Notes: a model not told the origin generated them from the sequence alone. Counted from the first letter of the stretch, positions 18,033-27,732 are shown. The stretch: 51,689 nucleotides of DNA from Helicobacter magdeburgensis (GCF_000765825.2 NZ_JRPE02000013.1:1-51689); one strand, 5' to 3'. Program-made: numbers and translations.

Positions 18033-19184
18033 ATGCAAAGTAGCTTTGATACCACACTAATCCACGGGGGACTCACCACAGACCCACGCACAGGTGCGGT
18101 AAATACGCCTATTTACCAAACCTCCACTTACGCTCAAGATGAGTTAGGTAAGCACAAAGGCTATGAATACTCTCGCACCAAAAACCCCACAAGAGATGGG
18201 ATTGAAAGTCTTATAGCCGAATGTGAGGGCGGGAAATATGGCTTTGCCTTTGCCTCTGGTATGGCAGCCCTTGGCACGATTTTAAGCCTATTTAAAAGCG
18301 GAGATTCTATCATCATCTCACAAAATGTCTATGGTGGGACTTTTAGAATCTTAGATAAAGTCTTTAAAAACTTTAATATTAACTATAAGATTGTGGATAC
18401 AAGGGATTTAGACGCTTTGGATTCTGCCCTAACCCCTGAAGTCAAAGCCGTGTTGATTGAAAGCCCAGCAAATCCGCTTCTAAGCGTTACGCCTTTGGCA
18501 AAAGTCGCTGAAATTTGCCGACAAAAAGGGGTGTTAAGTATCGTGGATAATACCTTTATGACGCCCTATTTGCAGCAACCTTTGAGACTAGGCATTGACA
18601 TTGTGGTGCATTCTGCGACAAAGTATCTCGGCGGACATAGCGACCTTGTAGCCGGGCTTGTGGTGGTAGATGATGAGAATCTAGCTGAACGCATAGGATT
18701 CTTACAAAATAGCATTGGCGGTGTATTGGCTCCATTTGATAGCTTTTTGCTTATCCGCGGTATGAAAACTTTAGGCTTACGAATGCAGCGACATTGTGAA
18801 AACGCTCTATTTCTAGCAGAAGCCCTAAGCGAACACAAAGCGGTGGAAAAGGTGTATTACCCCGGACTAAAAAGTGATAGCGAATATGAAGCCCAAAGCT
18901 CTCAAGCGCGTGGTGGCGGGGGAATGCTAAGCTTTATATTAAAGCCAGAATATGATTATAGAATCTTTTTTAAATCCACGCGTATCATCGTTTTAGCCGA
19001 AAGTTTGGGTGGCGTGGAGAGCTTGCTTTGCCACCCTGCGAGTATGACTCACGCCTCTATCCCTAAAGACTTGCGTGAATCTATGGGGATAACTGAAAAT
19101 CTTATCCGCCTATCTGTTGGCATTGAATATGGCAAAGACTTGCTTGAAGATATAAATCAAGCGATTGAAAAAAGTCGTGTGTAA
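18033..19184 (+). CDS. metB: Cystathionine gamma-synthase / gamma-lyase family PLP enzyme
   Basis: A 383-residue Cys/Met-metabolism PLP enzyme. The PLP lysine is in HSATKYLGGHSDLVAG, with the phosphate-binding segment FASGMAALGTIL and the substrate-side YEYSRTKNPTRD. In Helicobacter this gene is usually next to the cysteine-synthase-like gene; the pair runs transsulfuration (as MccB with MccA in reverse transsulfuration). Here the partner lies 2 kb away at 21182, separated by a restriction-modification pair. Forward (metB) and reverse (mccB) roles cannot be distinguished from sequence alone. Confidence 0.88.
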   Translation: MQSSFDTTLIHGGLTTDPRTGAVNTPIYQTSTYAQDELGKHKGYEYSRTKNPTRDGIESLIAECEGGKYGFAFASGMAALGTILSLFKSGDSIIISQNVYGGTFRILDKVFKNFNINYKIVDTRDLDALDSALTPEVKAVLIESPANPLLSVTPLAKVAEICRQKGVLSIVDNTFMTPYLQQPLRLGIDIVVHSATKYLGGHSDLVAGLVVVDDENLAERIGFLQNSIGGVLAPFDSFLLIRGMKTLGLRMQRHCENALFLAEALSEHKAVEKVYYPGLKSDSEYEAQSSQARGGGGMLSFILKPEYDYRIFFKSTRIIVLAESLGGVESLLCHPASMTHASIPKDLRESMGITENLIRLSVGIEYGKDLLEDINQAIEKSRV

Positions 19185-19223
19185 TATATAGCCTTGATAT
19201 TAAGATTCTAGCCGCCTATGCTT

Positions 19224-20087
19224 TTAGCTCAAACGACATCTATTGAAATTCTCAAAGGAAGCTATTTGTCGTAAATCATTTATTTTGGATTCTATCTCTT
19301 TAAATTTAGAATCTAACTCTCCCTTACGCTTTATACCTAAATCTATAAAGCTAGATTCTCTCTCAATGCCTACAAACTGCCTACGCAAAAGATTTGCTGC
19401 AATCCCTGTGGTGCTAGAGCCTGAAAATGGATCGCAAATGATAGAATCATCATTACTTCCCATTAAAAGCAGTCGCACTAAAAGGGCTAAGGGCTTTTGT
19501 GTGGGGTGTTTGCCAAAGGTCTTTTCCCAAGGAGCAATCGCTGGGAAGATCCACACATCACGCATTTGCTTATCATTGTTTAGCTTTTTTAGAATCTCGT
19601 AATTAAAAATATGCTTATGTTTATGGCTTTTTCTAGCCCAGATGATTTGCTCAGTAGAGTGCGTAAGATAGCGACAGCTAAAGTTTGGCGGAGGATTAGT
19701 CTTCTGCCAAGTGATGATATTTAAAATCTTAAAATCAAGCTTTTGCAACGCCCTGCCAAGTGAAAAAATATTATGATATGTCCCGCTTATCATAATGCTG
19801 CCTGTGGGCTTTAGGGCTATTTTTGCATTTGCAATCCACTCCATATTAAACCTATCAATTTCATCAATATTTTCTCCCCTGTCCCATTCGCCTTTATTCA
19901 CACTCACAATCTTGCCACTTTGGATACTTAAGCCATCGTTTGAGAGAAAATAAGGCGGATCGGCAAAAATCACATCAAAACTCTCTTTCATCTGCGGCAA
20001 AAGGGCATTACAATCGCCTTGATAAAGACTAAATTTAGAATCTAAGCTTGTAAAAGCGGGGATTAGCGTGTGAAATTTAGCGGTCAT
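19224..20087 (-). CDS. DNA adenine methyltransferase, DpnA/M.MboI-like (probably GATC)
   Basis: A 287-residue beta-class N6-adenine methyltransferase. Catalytic motif IV is FADPPYFLSN (about residues 41-50), and the SAM-binding motif I comes late, as ICDPFSGSSTTGIAANLL, the order of the beta class. The DPPYFLSN...GKIVSVNKGEWDRG stretch is characteristic of the DpnA-type enzyme found with DpnII nucleases, and the adjacent gene is DpnII-like, so GATC is the likely target. ATG 20087 overlaps the end of the nuclease gene by 11 bases, giving translational coupling. The catalytic and SAM motifs look intact. Confidence 0.88.
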   Translation of the reverse strand: MTAKFHTLIPAFTSLDSKFSLYQGDCNALLPQMKESFDVIFADPPYFLSNDGLSIQSGKIVSVNKGEWDRGENIDEIDRFNMEWIANAKIALKPTGSIMISGTYHNIFSLGRALQKLDFKILNIITWQKTNPPPNFSCRYLTHSTEQIIWARKSHKHKHIFNYEILKKLNNDKQMRDVWIFPAIAPWEKTFGKHPTQKPLALLVRLLLMGSNDDSIICDPFSGSSTTGIAANLLRRQFVGIERESSFIDLGIKRKGELDSKFKEIESKINDLRQIASFENFNRCRLS

Positions 20088-20913
20088 TTTGTGCCTTTTT
20101 GATAAAATCTTTTACATTATTGAGATTATACATCTCTACGCTTTTATAGGCTTCTTGCAATTTATTTTTACTGCTGTGCCAACCTTGACCATCAGTAATC
20201 CATACAAAGTTTTTATCGGCAAATCTATCAAATTTTGGGGCTAATTCTTGATATGCTCTAGCTGTTTCGTTAAGCTTACTCCCACCGCTTGTATAAAAAT
20301 TGCATTCAATAAAATAGCTCATAGTTTCCCCAAAAATCACAAAGTCAAATCGCTTTTTATCATCTCCAAAACTTCCCTGTAAGTCGCTAAACTCTACAAT
20401 ATTCACTTGTTCTTTAAAGTGTAAATTAGCCTTTGCAAAAAGATCTCTTAAATAAGATTCCATAAAAGCACCGCCACGATTTTTCCTTGCATTACTATCT
20501 AACCCCACTTCAATGCCAAAGACAAAATCATTTAAATCTTTAATTTTTCTATCACTAAAGATAGAATCTAGCCCACTCTCACAGATAAAATCATAAATCC
20601 CTTTAGGGCTTTGTAAATATACATTTATGGATATTTCATTACGATTAGAATCTAGCACCAACTCTTTTTCATTGCGAATCGCTAAAATCAAAGGCAAAAC
20701 ATCAAAAGCCTTAGCATACTCATCAAAAAGCAAAGTAATCTTATCTTGCAAATTCTCCTTTGATACGCCCAACAAAAGATTTAAATGATTAAGACTAATA
20801 CTTAATTTATCTTTATTTGCTAGACACTTCTGTCAATCTACAAAAAAGCCCATATCTCTATTTGTCGCTCTAAGAGTGCTTAGAAAAGCCTCAAATGGTA
20901 ATGTATTTTTCAC
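20077..20913 (-). pseudogene. DpnII-type restriction endonuclease, interrupted by an in-frame TGA
   Basis: The frame from GTG 20913 (ribosome site AAGGAA just before it) would give about 278 residues, the usual DpnII length, but codon 27 (20835-20833) is TGA, in the context FFVD-stop-QKCLANKDK where relatives appear to have an aromatic residue (Trp by one base change). The rest is typical: FGIEVGLDSNARKNRGGAF, then FVIFGETMSYFIECNFYTSG (catalytic Asp/Glu region) and NFVWITDGQGWHSSKNKL. The first in-frame alternative starts after the stop are TTG codons at 20775 and 20772, which would lack about 46 N-terminal residues. The nuclease is therefore probably off while the methyltransferase remains. 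Confidence 0.8.
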
Positions 20914-21181
20914 AATTATTTCCTTATGTGTTGTGCATTTTAGATTTACTTCCCCAAACACCCTTTTGAAGATAGAATCTACTTATTCCTCAAACTGCAA
21001 AGGTTGCTATTTATATTGTTAAAATCCTTTTGTGCCTACAATCTTTTAAAAGCTAGATTCTATCTTTTTTCTTTTAATTTTTATATATTTCGTGCAAGAT
21101 AAAAAAGTTGTAACAACATTTACCATAAAATTAAAAGCCTTATTTACTATATTTCGTAATTTTAAAAACAAAGGATGCACA

Positions 21182-22297
21182 ATGCTTTTTCACTCAAGCC
21201 TTGAACTTATCGGTAATACGCCACTTGTAGAGCTTTCACGCATAGCCATTCCAAATAACAACCGCATTTTTGCAAAGCTAGAATCCTACAACCCCGCTGG
21301 TGGCGTGAAAGATCGCGTAGCCCTGCATATTTTGCAAAAGGCACAAAAGCAAGGTAAGCTACATAAAGATTCTGTGGTGATAGAAGCCACTGCAGGGAAT
21401 ACGGGGCTAGGCATAGCTTTTGTATGTTTGCATTTTAATATCAAGGCGATTTTAGTCGTGCCGGATAAATTTTCCATTGAAAAGCAGATTCTAATGCGAG
21501 CGTTAGGGGCAGAAGTGATTAACACGCCAAAAGAGCTAGGCATACAAGGTGCGATTGATAAAGCACAAGAATTGCTAGATTCTACTCCGCATTCTTTTAG
21601 CCTACATCAGTTTGAAAATCCGCTAAATCCTGAAGCACATTATCTTACTACCGCAAAAGAGATTTATGCGGATATGCAGGGTGTGCGGGATTCTAATATA
21701 CGAGATTTTTTTGGGGATTTATCCACAACACACGCAACAAGCAATGGCAAGAAAAGTAGCCAAGCTAATTTGGCAGATGAATTTTGCGATGATTTTAAGG
21801 GTTATCAAGCGAAAAGCGAAGGGAGTTATCTAAACGATAATGACCGAGCTTTGAGTGCAGATTCCCTTAAAAGCACGCAAAAGTCGCTGCCAAATTTGGA
21901 TTATTTTGTATGCGGTGCTGGGAGCGGCGGCAGCTTTAGCGGAATAGCACAATACCTAAAAGAGCAGGATTCTAGGATACAAGCTGTGCTATGCGATCCT
22001 ATCGGCTCAATCATCGGCGGAGGGCAAGAGGGGTGTGCAAATATTGAGGGTATTGGCAACAACTTTATCCCAAAGACTATGGATACAAGCCTTATAGATT
22101 TGGTGCAAAAAATCAGCGATGAAGAAGCGTATCAAGGGCTAAAAATCTTAGCTGGAGAGGAGGGAATCTTAGCTGGAATCTCATCAGGAGCGTGTTTGCA
22201 AGCGTGTTTAAAACTCGCCCAAGAAGTAGAAAACAAACTCATCGTTACACTCTTTGCCGATGATTTAAGCAGGTATTTGAGCAAGAATTTGGTGTAA
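21182..22297 (+). CDS. cysM: Cysteine synthase / cystathionine beta-synthase-like PLP enzyme with a 65-70 residue insertion
   Basis: A 371-residue fold-type II PLP enzyme. The PLP lysine is in YNPAGGVKDRVAL, the substrate loop is EATAGNTGLG, and the phosphate loop is CGAGSGGSFSG. Relatives are about 305 residues; here residues about 168-234, between the AKEIYADMQG helix and LPNLDYFVCGAGSGG, are an extra polar Ser/Asp/Lys-rich block not found in the standard fold. The frame extends upstream to a GTG at 21092, but ATG 21182 with AAAGGATG before it matches the family N-terminus (SLELIGNTPLVEL). Likely partner of the metB-like gene at 18033 in transsulfuration (MccA-like). Confidence 0.85.
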   Translation: MLFHSSLELIGNTPLVELSRIAIPNNNRIFAKLESYNPAGGVKDRVALHILQKAQKQGKLHKDSVVIEATAGNTGLGIAFVCLHFNIKAILVVPDKFSIEKQILMRALGAEVINTPKELGIQGAIDKAQELLDSTPHSFSLHQFENPLNPEAHYLTTAKEIYADMQGVRDSNIRDFFGDLSTTHATSNGKKSSQANLADEFCDDFKGYQAKSEGSYLNDNDRALSADSLKSTQKSLPNLDYFVCGAGSGGSFSGIAQYLKEQDSRIQAVLCDPIGSIIGGGQEGCANIEGIGNNFIPKTMDTSLIDLVQKISDEEAYQGLKILAGEEGILAGISSGACLQACLKLAQEVENKLIVTLFADDLSRYLSKNLV

Positions 22298-22338
22298 TTT
22301 TGCTTCGCATAGTAGTAAAAAAGATTCTATAAATCCGC

Positions 22339-22344
22339 TACAAT
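22339..22344 (+). promoter_or_regulatory. Putative -10 element for the second restriction-modification cassette
   Basis: TACAAT followed by AATAGGAG at about 22360 and the start of a small reading frame. No clear -35 is visible. Confidence 0.35.
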
Positions 22345-22392
22345 AACACACTTAATCCTAATAGGAGATTGATTAAAAAGCTAGGAAATACT

Positions 22393-22557
22393 ATGGACTT
22401 CACACAAGAAAAAGACTTGCAAAATGAGATTGCAAATAATCAAAGTTTGCAAAGGGATATTTGCAGTTTGCTTGATATGGATTTTTATCAAACAAAACAC
22501 TTCAATACTATTATTAAAACAATAGTTTTTAAATACCTAATAGGGCTTCAACAATGA
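22393..22557 (+). CDS. Small hypothetical protein ahead of the methyltransferase
   Basis: A 54-residue acidic N-terminus/hydrophobic C-terminus protein from ATG 22393 (a TTG at 22369 would add 8 residues and is better placed behind AATAGGAG). Its TGA overlaps the ATG of the methyltransferase (ATGA at 22554), so it is translationally coupled. The sequence (LQNEIANNQSLQRDICSLLD) looks helical, but I see no helix-turn-helix of a controller protein. It could be a small partner of the restriction-modification system or a leader peptide that sets expression. Confidence 0.5.
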   Translation: MDFTQEKDLQNEIANNQSLQRDICSLLDMDFYQTKHFNTIIKTIVFKYLIGLQQ

Positions 22558-23351
22558 CAATACCATTACACAATACATCTTTTAGCTACAAAAACACAAC
22601 ATTATTCAATCATACCTGCCTTGATAAAACGATTTTGCAAGAAAACTCGCTTAATTTAATCATCACTTCTCCACCTTATAATGTGGGTATTGAATACAAC
22701 TCAAATGAAGATTCTAACTCTTATGAAAGTTATTTAGAATTTTCTCAAAAATGGATAGAAAATTGTTATTTTTGGGCAAAAGATGGGGCAAGATTCTGTC
22801 TTAATATCCCACTTGATAAAAACAAAGGCGGACAGCAAAGCGTGGGGGCGGATTTAATCATTTTAGCAAAGCAAATTGGCTGGAAATATCACAGCACAAT
22901 TATTTGGAATGAGGGAAATATCTCACGCCGCACAGCTTGGGGGAGTTGGCTTAGTGCATCTGCTCCTTATGTTATCGCACCTGTTGAGCTTATAGTTGTG
23001 CTATATAAAGGGACTTGGAAGAAAAGGTATAAAGGGGAGAGTGATATAAGCAAAGAGGAATTTATGGCTTGGACGAATGGATTATGGAGTTTTAATGGGG
23101 AGTCTAAAAAACGCATAGGACACCCAGCCCCTTTTCCTAGAGAACTGCCGAAGCGGTGCATTAAACTTTTTTCTTATGTAGGTGATGTGGTGTTTGACCC
23201 ATTTTGTGGCAGCGGCACAACAATGATAGAATCTTATCTTAACAATAGAAAGTTTATAGGCATTGAGCTAGATAGGGAGTATTGCGAACTAAGCAAAAAA
23301 CGATTTTTAGAAACAATCCAAAAAGAAAGGGGAATTTTTGATGAAAAATAA
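22554..23351 (+). CDS. Beta-class DNA methyltransferase (N6-adenine or N4-cytosine)
   Basis: A 265-residue enzyme. Motif IV is LIITSPPYNVGIEYN (about residues 35-49), and the SAM motif VFDPFCGSGTTMIES comes near residue 217, the beta-class order. SPPY is compatible with either N4-cytosine or N6-adenine methylation, so the product base is not settled. The region between carries GRH-like variable sequence (IIWNEGNISRRTAWGSW), which should determine target choice. It overlaps the HNH nuclease gene downstream by 11 bases, a tight cassette. Confidence 0.9.
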   Translation: MTIPLHNTSFSYKNTTLFNHTCLDKTILQENSLNLIITSPPYNVGIEYNSNEDSNSYESYLEFSQKWIENCYFWAKDGARFCLNIPLDKNKGGQQSVGADLIILAKQIGWKYHSTIIWNEGNISRRTAWGSWLSASAPYVIAPVELIVVLYKGTWKKRYKGESDISKEEFMAWTNGLWSFNGESKKRIGHPAPFPRELPKRCIKLFSYVGDVVFDPFCGSGTTMIESYLNNRKFIGIELDREYCELSKKRFLETIQKERGIFDEK

Positions 23352-23940
23352 TGGCTCTCAACTTGATCTAATAATGGAATTTTTTAAGGCAAATCCAAAA
23401 CGAGATATTAAACACCCTGAAGTGGTGGATTGGGTTGTTAAAGAATGGCAAAAACGCACAGGAAAAGTTTTTAGAGACCCAGATAGAGGTATTAGAAGTT
23501 TGCACCAAAAAGGCTATTTGCAAAAGATTGCAAAGGGAGTTTATCACTATAACCCAGATTCTATCAATTTAGGGCAAGATTTAGAGGATTTTAGTCAAGC
23601 CTTAAAAAAGCAAATTTTAGAGCGAGATAATTATAAATGTGTGATATGTGGAATGGGTAAAAAAGAAGGAGTTGAGCTTCATATAGACCATATAAAACCA
23701 AAGGATTTAGGTGGAAAAGCGGTTTTAGAAAATGGGCAAACTCTATGTAGTAGGCATAATTTTTTAAAGAAAAATCTAAAGCAAACCGAAACAGGTAAAA
23801 AGATGTTTATCCAAATGTTAGAATCTGCAAAAGATTCTGGTGAGAGTGAGCTTGTGGCATTTTTAGAAGAGGTTTTAAGCATTTATGAAAAGCATAATAT
23901 CAATGGGCATATAGTATGGAAAAAGTCAAGTGATATATAA
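23341..23940 (+). CDS. HNH-type restriction endonuclease
   Basis: A 199-residue protein. The C-terminal half is an HNH nuclease: RDNYKCVICG, then LHIDHIKPKDLGGK and NGQTLCSRHNFLKKN; two Cys pairs would bind structural zinc and the His-Asn-His residues the catalytic metal. The first 75 residues (HPEVVDWVVKEWQKRTGK, RGIRSLHQKGYLQKI) look like a winged-helix DNA-reading domain. ATG 23341 lies inside the end of the methyltransferase gene, making this its restriction partner. Target site unknown. The domain order resembles MboII-like enzymes, but I cannot confirm that. Confidence 0.85.
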   Translation: MKNNGSQLDLIMEFFKANPKRDIKHPEVVDWVVKEWQKRTGKVFRDPDRGIRSLHQKGYLQKIAKGVYHYNPDSINLGQDLEDFSQALKKQILERDNYKCVICGMGKKEGVELHIDHIKPKDLGGKAVLENGQTLCSRHNFLKKNLKQTETGKKMFIQMLESAKDSGESELVAFLEEVLSIYEKHNINGHIVWKKSSDI

Positions 23941-24010
23941 TCTTAGAATCTTATTTTATTCTATGTGCTAGAATCTTTGCATTTAACAAACAAAGCAAAG
24001 GCGGTGATTT

Positions 24011-24703
24011 ATGGGTGTTTTTATAAGATTATTTAAGGTTAGCACAAAGGCTAAGATTCTAATGCCTTTGGCGTTTATAGCGTTTGCAAATGTGGCTTTT
24101 GCTGATAGTGAAAGTTTGCAAAAGTTGTTTAAGGAATACAATATAAGCAAAGATAAGCAAGAGCATATCAAAAAGCAATGCGATATGGCTAATTTTGACT
24201 TCAATCCTAAAAATAAGCAAGAGCAAACCTATCTCTTTGAAACAACGCAAATTGATTGTTGGGTGCAAAGCTTAGGCGAAGTGCTAGGCTCAACGCAAGG
24301 CATTCTAGCTTCACTTAATTATGGCTATAATGAGTATGACAAGCTTTTAAACAAATACTACAAACTCTACCGCACTGAACTCAAAAAGAAAGGCAAAACC
24401 ACACCAACAGGGGCTTTCTCTCACGAGCCAAGTATAGAAAAAGGGCAAGACACACTGCTAGAAGAGCAAAGAGCGTGGCTTAAACTCCGCGATAGCTATG
24501 AGGCATACACAAAGACACACCACGCACATATCTATGATATAAATGGCGGTGGCACGATATATAGCATTGAAGCAAGTAATGCAAGGCTAGGATTCTTAAA
24601 AATGCGTGTAAATGAGCTATTTTCACGCTATTTGATGATGATAACAGATGGTGACATAGGGTTTGATAGTCTCTTTGGGTGTAATGTAGATGGGGATATA
24701 TAG
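24011..24703 (+). CDS. Secreted LprI/DUF1311-like protein
   Basis: A 230-residue protein with an N-terminal signal peptide (AFIAFANVAFA, cleavage near residue 31). The mature part has a DUF1311/LprI-type repeat layout: YNEYDKLLNKYYKLYRTEL, EEQRAWLKLRDSYEAYTKTH and IYSIEASNARLGFLKMRVNE, with a few cysteines (KKQCDMAN, IDCWVQ, FGCN). Some family members inhibit lysozyme, so a periplasmic or surface defensive role is possible but unproven here. The gene stands alone; GGCGGTG precedes the ATG. Confidence 0.7.
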   Translation: MGVFIRLFKVSTKAKILMPLAFIAFANVAFADSESLQKLFKEYNISKDKQEHIKKQCDMANFDFNPKNKQEQTYLFETTQIDCWVQSLGEVLGSTQGILASLNYGYNEYDKLLNKYYKLYRTELKKKGKTTPTGAFSHEPSIEKGQDTLLEEQRAWLKLRDSYEAYTKTHHAHIYDINGGGTIYSIEASNARLGFLKMRVNELFSRYLMMITDGDIGFDSLFGCNVDGDI

Positions 24704-24950
24704 GCGTTAAGTTATAGCTAAATCTCGCAAGATTCTATGTTTGGCAAAGTCTCTCTTTTAGCAAACTTTTAGCAAAACAGGGTGCATTAATCCTTGCATT
24801 ATCAGAATCACACCTTGCTCAAATCACTCAAAATATAAGAATCTAGCCTTTCACTTTACTTTCCAAAGTTTTAGAATCTAGCCTTATAAAAATCTATACA
24901 GATTCCTAAAATCTTAGAATCTTAGCCTACAAACACAATACCCCAAAGCC
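24704..24950. other. Gene-free region between a secreted protein and a chemoreceptor gene
   Basis: No reading frame of substance. It contains several copies of the genome-wide word AGATTCT/AGAATCT, including two direct copies of AGAATCTAGCCTT, at about 24838 and 24870. No terminator with a clean T run was found. Confidence 0.5.
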
Positions 24951-26903
24951 CTAAAACTTCTTCATATTTGCATCTTGTAAAATATCTTGTGCGATGTGTT
25001 CTACACCTAAGCTAATCTCTTGCGTCTTATGTGCGGTTTGCGTGTTATGACTTGTTATCTCTTCTAGCTCAACAATACTTTCATTAATATGCTCAATACC
25101 CTCCATTTGCACCTTAATCGACTCGCCCATATCATTGATACTTTGCACAAGCAAATTCACACTTGCCCCTATCTCGCCCAAGCTCTTTTGTGTGCGTTCA
25201 GCCAAGTTTCTCACTTCATCAGCTACGACTGCAAAGCCCCGCCCGTGCTCCCCTGCCCTTGCTGCTTCAATCGCTGCATTTAGTGCTAAAAGATTAGTTT
25301 GATCAGCAATCTCTGCGATAAATCCTAGAATCTTTTTAATATCATCGCCCTGCTGCACCACTTCTTGTGCCTTACTATCAACACCCTGCATAGATTCTGT
25401 AATCTCTCTTACCGCATTTGCCGTCTCTTCTAGCGACTTGCTTTGCTTCTGTGTGCTTTCACTCATCGCCATTACAGAATCTTCTAGCTCTTTTGCCTTA
25501 AGATTTAGCGATTTTGCAAAATCAAGGCTAGTAAAAAGCATTTTGCGTATCTCTTCGCCCAAATGCCCCACACCTTCATTCATCGCTTGAAGTTCGCCTT
25601 GCAGATTCTGTGCCGACTCACTCTCTTGCTTTTGGAAGTCATTGTCTGCATATCGCTTCAAAATCACAAGCACACGCGAGACATTCTCATCAAGGGAAGT
25701 TAGCATTTCATTAAACAGCACGCCAAGCTGGGTTAATTGCGGATTGTTCGCATTTGTCTGTATCTGCAAATGCAAATGCCCCTGCTTGATACTCTCAACC
25801 GCTTGAAAAAAGTCTTCCAAACTCTTTGTATCCTTTAAGAGATTCTGCTGAATCGTCTCTACATTTTCATTAATCGCTTCTGCCATTTCTTGAAACTCAT
25901 CGCTGCTGCGGAGTTTCAAAGGATTCACACTTTTTTGCTTGTGATTTAAAAAGTCAAAAAACTCTAGCAAACTCTTTTTAATGCGTCTAATGGGCTTTAG
26001 CAAATACGCCAAAATCACATAGAGTGCGACAACGAGAATAAGGGCAAAAATGCCTAGCATAATGAAAATAGGCTTGTTGTTTTGACTAAGCTTATCGGCA
26101 ATGCGAGATTCTGGGATAATGGAGCAAAGCAGCCATTGCGTTTGAGATTCTACCTTGCAAGTTGCGATATTAGAATCTAGTTTAAAAGTCGGTGTGTCCG
26201 CGCTAAAGCTACTTTTTATCGCCTTAGAAAAATCATCACTTTGCAAAATCTTACTCTCATCATTATGGCTGACATAATTGCCATTTTTGTCTATGATGAT
26301 AATCTCTTGTTCGCTTGTATTCTCATCTTGTGCGTGGATATAGGCATTGAGTGATTTTAGGGCAATATCGCTACTAGCCACACCGATGAATTTACCATTT
26401 TCAATCAGTGGGGAAGCAAAGCCAAAAACTGGAATCTTATATGAGTTTTGTATCCACGGCTCACTTAGCACTTCATCTTTAAGTGAATTTTTAGGGATTT
26501 GATACCAACTTCTTATGCGGGGGTCATAGCCATCTTGTGGGTATTGGTGTTTGCCATTACCCCGTAGCATTCTCCCGCTAGATTCTATACCGATATAAGT
26601 GAGATTAAAATCGCCAGATTCTTGGATAAGGCGGAGATTTTGTGTCATTTGAGATTCATTTAAGCCACTTGCAAGGGCTTCTTTTGCGAGTTTTTGAATT
26701 AACCGCTTTTTCTCATCAATATAGACATTGATGAGATTTTCTAATTGCGTTACTTGCTTTTCTTGCGTCTCATACTCAATGAGTGTAATGGTCTTTTGTG
26801 CGTTAAAATACACAAACCACGCCAAAATGCTAAAACTCACAAGCACCATTAAAGTCGTGCTAATTGATACCTTTGCGTTGATTCCTAGTCTTAGTTTCGC
26901 CAT
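24951..26903 (-). CDS. Methyl-accepting chemotaxis protein with a dCache-type sensor
   Basis: A 650-residue chemoreceptor. A first membrane helix (about residues 13-32), a periplasmic double-Cache-like domain (33-278, including [31 protein letters not shown] and [15 protein letters not shown]), a second helix (about 280-302), HAMP-like coiled segments, and the cytoplasmic signalling domain with the hairpin tip [20 protein letters not shown]. Signals pass to CheA/CheW and flagella. dCache domains of this type often bind amino acids or small acids; the ligand cannot be read here. Gene is monocistronic on the minus strand. Confidence 0.92.
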   Translation of the reverse strand: MAKLRLGINAKVSISTTLMVLVSFSILAWFVYFNAQKTITLIEYETQEKQVTQLENLINVYIDEKKRLIQKLAKEALASGLNESQMTQNLRLIQESGDFNLTYIGIESSGRMLRGNGKHQYPQDGYDPRIRSWYQIPKNSLKDEVLSEPWIQNSYKIPVFGFASPLIENGKFIGVASSDIALKSLNAYIHAQDENTSEQEIIIIDKNGNYVSHNDESKILQSDDFSKAIKSSFSADTPTFKLDSNIATCKVESQTQWLLCSIIPESRIADKLSQNNKPIFIMLGIFALILVVALYVILAYLLKPIRRIKKSLLEFFDFLNHKQKSVNPLKLRSSDEFQEMAEAINENVETIQQNLLKDTKSLEDFFQAVESIKQGHLHLQIQTNANNPQLTQLGVLFNEMLTSLDENVSRVLVILKRYADNDFQKQESESAQNLQGELQAMNEGVGHLGEEIRKMLFTSLDFAKSLNLKAKELEDSVMAMSESTQKQSKSLEETANAVREITESMQGVDSKAQEVVQQGDDIKKILGFIAEIADQTNLLALNAAIEAARAGEHGRGFAVVADEVRNLAERTQKSLGEIGASVNLLVQSINDMGESIKVQMEGIEHINESIVELEEITSHNTQTAHKTQEISLGVEHIAQDILQDANMKKF

Positions 26904-27027
26904 TTACCACACCTTTGTCATAAGATATTCCAACATAGGTTAATCATATACACAAAACATAAAAACAAACTTTTTAACGCTAATAATTAAATAAAAAACT
27001 CACCTTCTCATATATTTTACACATTAT

Positions 27028-27600
27028 TCATACTCCTAGTTTATCAATCTTTGCTTTTTCATACACATAAAAATCACAAAATGAACTCTCATTTGGCTTA
27101 TTTTCATCATAAGGATAGGCATTTGGTATCATTGTCTTAAACTTCCACTCTACCGCATTTTTTTGCACCCAACTACTAAACTGCCTATGTCGCACGTGTT
27201 GAGTATGGGGCTGATCCTTGTTTGATGAGTAGATGATTGCAAATTTTTGTGCGTATGTAAAAAGATTACGCATACAAGATTCAAAAATTTCATCATTTAC
27301 AAGATGATAAATCACATCTAATGACAGCCCAAGCTCCGCACTGCTAGGATTTTCTAAAAAATCACTCACTTCATAAAATACCTTAGTTTTATCATTAGCA
27401 AACTGCTTTTTTACTTTTTCAATCACACAAGGCGAGACATCAAGCCCTGTGTATTGTGGATATTCTGCCAAGGAGAGCTGATTCCCATCGCCACAGCCCC
27501 ATTCTATCACACTTTGAATCTTATGCTTTTTTACAAAGTCATTTATTACCTTTGCCTTAAAAATCGCTAAATCCCCATAGCTCCCAGCCCCAGAAGCCCA
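27028..27600 (-). pseudogene. SAM-dependent methyltransferase lacking its N-terminus
   Basis: The minus-strand frame is open from 27600 (just after an in-frame TGA) to 27028. Its beginning, GAGSYGDLAIFKAKVINDFV, is family sequence normally preceded by further residues, and the first possible start, GTG 27510, lies beyond it, directly before the SAM loop IEWGCGDGNQLSLAEYPQY. The family's opening segment is missing, and 9-base direct repeats (GAAGCCCAT at 27593-27601 and 27614-27622) flank the break. It probably once methylated a glycan sugar, as it follows an aminotransferase gene. A shortened product from GTG 27510 (160 residues) remains possible. Confidence 0.65.
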
Positions 27601-27732
27601 TCAAGCCTTGATTGAAGCCCATTTTGTTTATGCTGATTTTTCAACTTTTGCCTTTAATCTTTATTTATACGCAATTTTTAGTTTGAATCTCCGCAGGGTG
27701 CTTAATCTCCTAGTCATTTGTTAGATTCTTAT

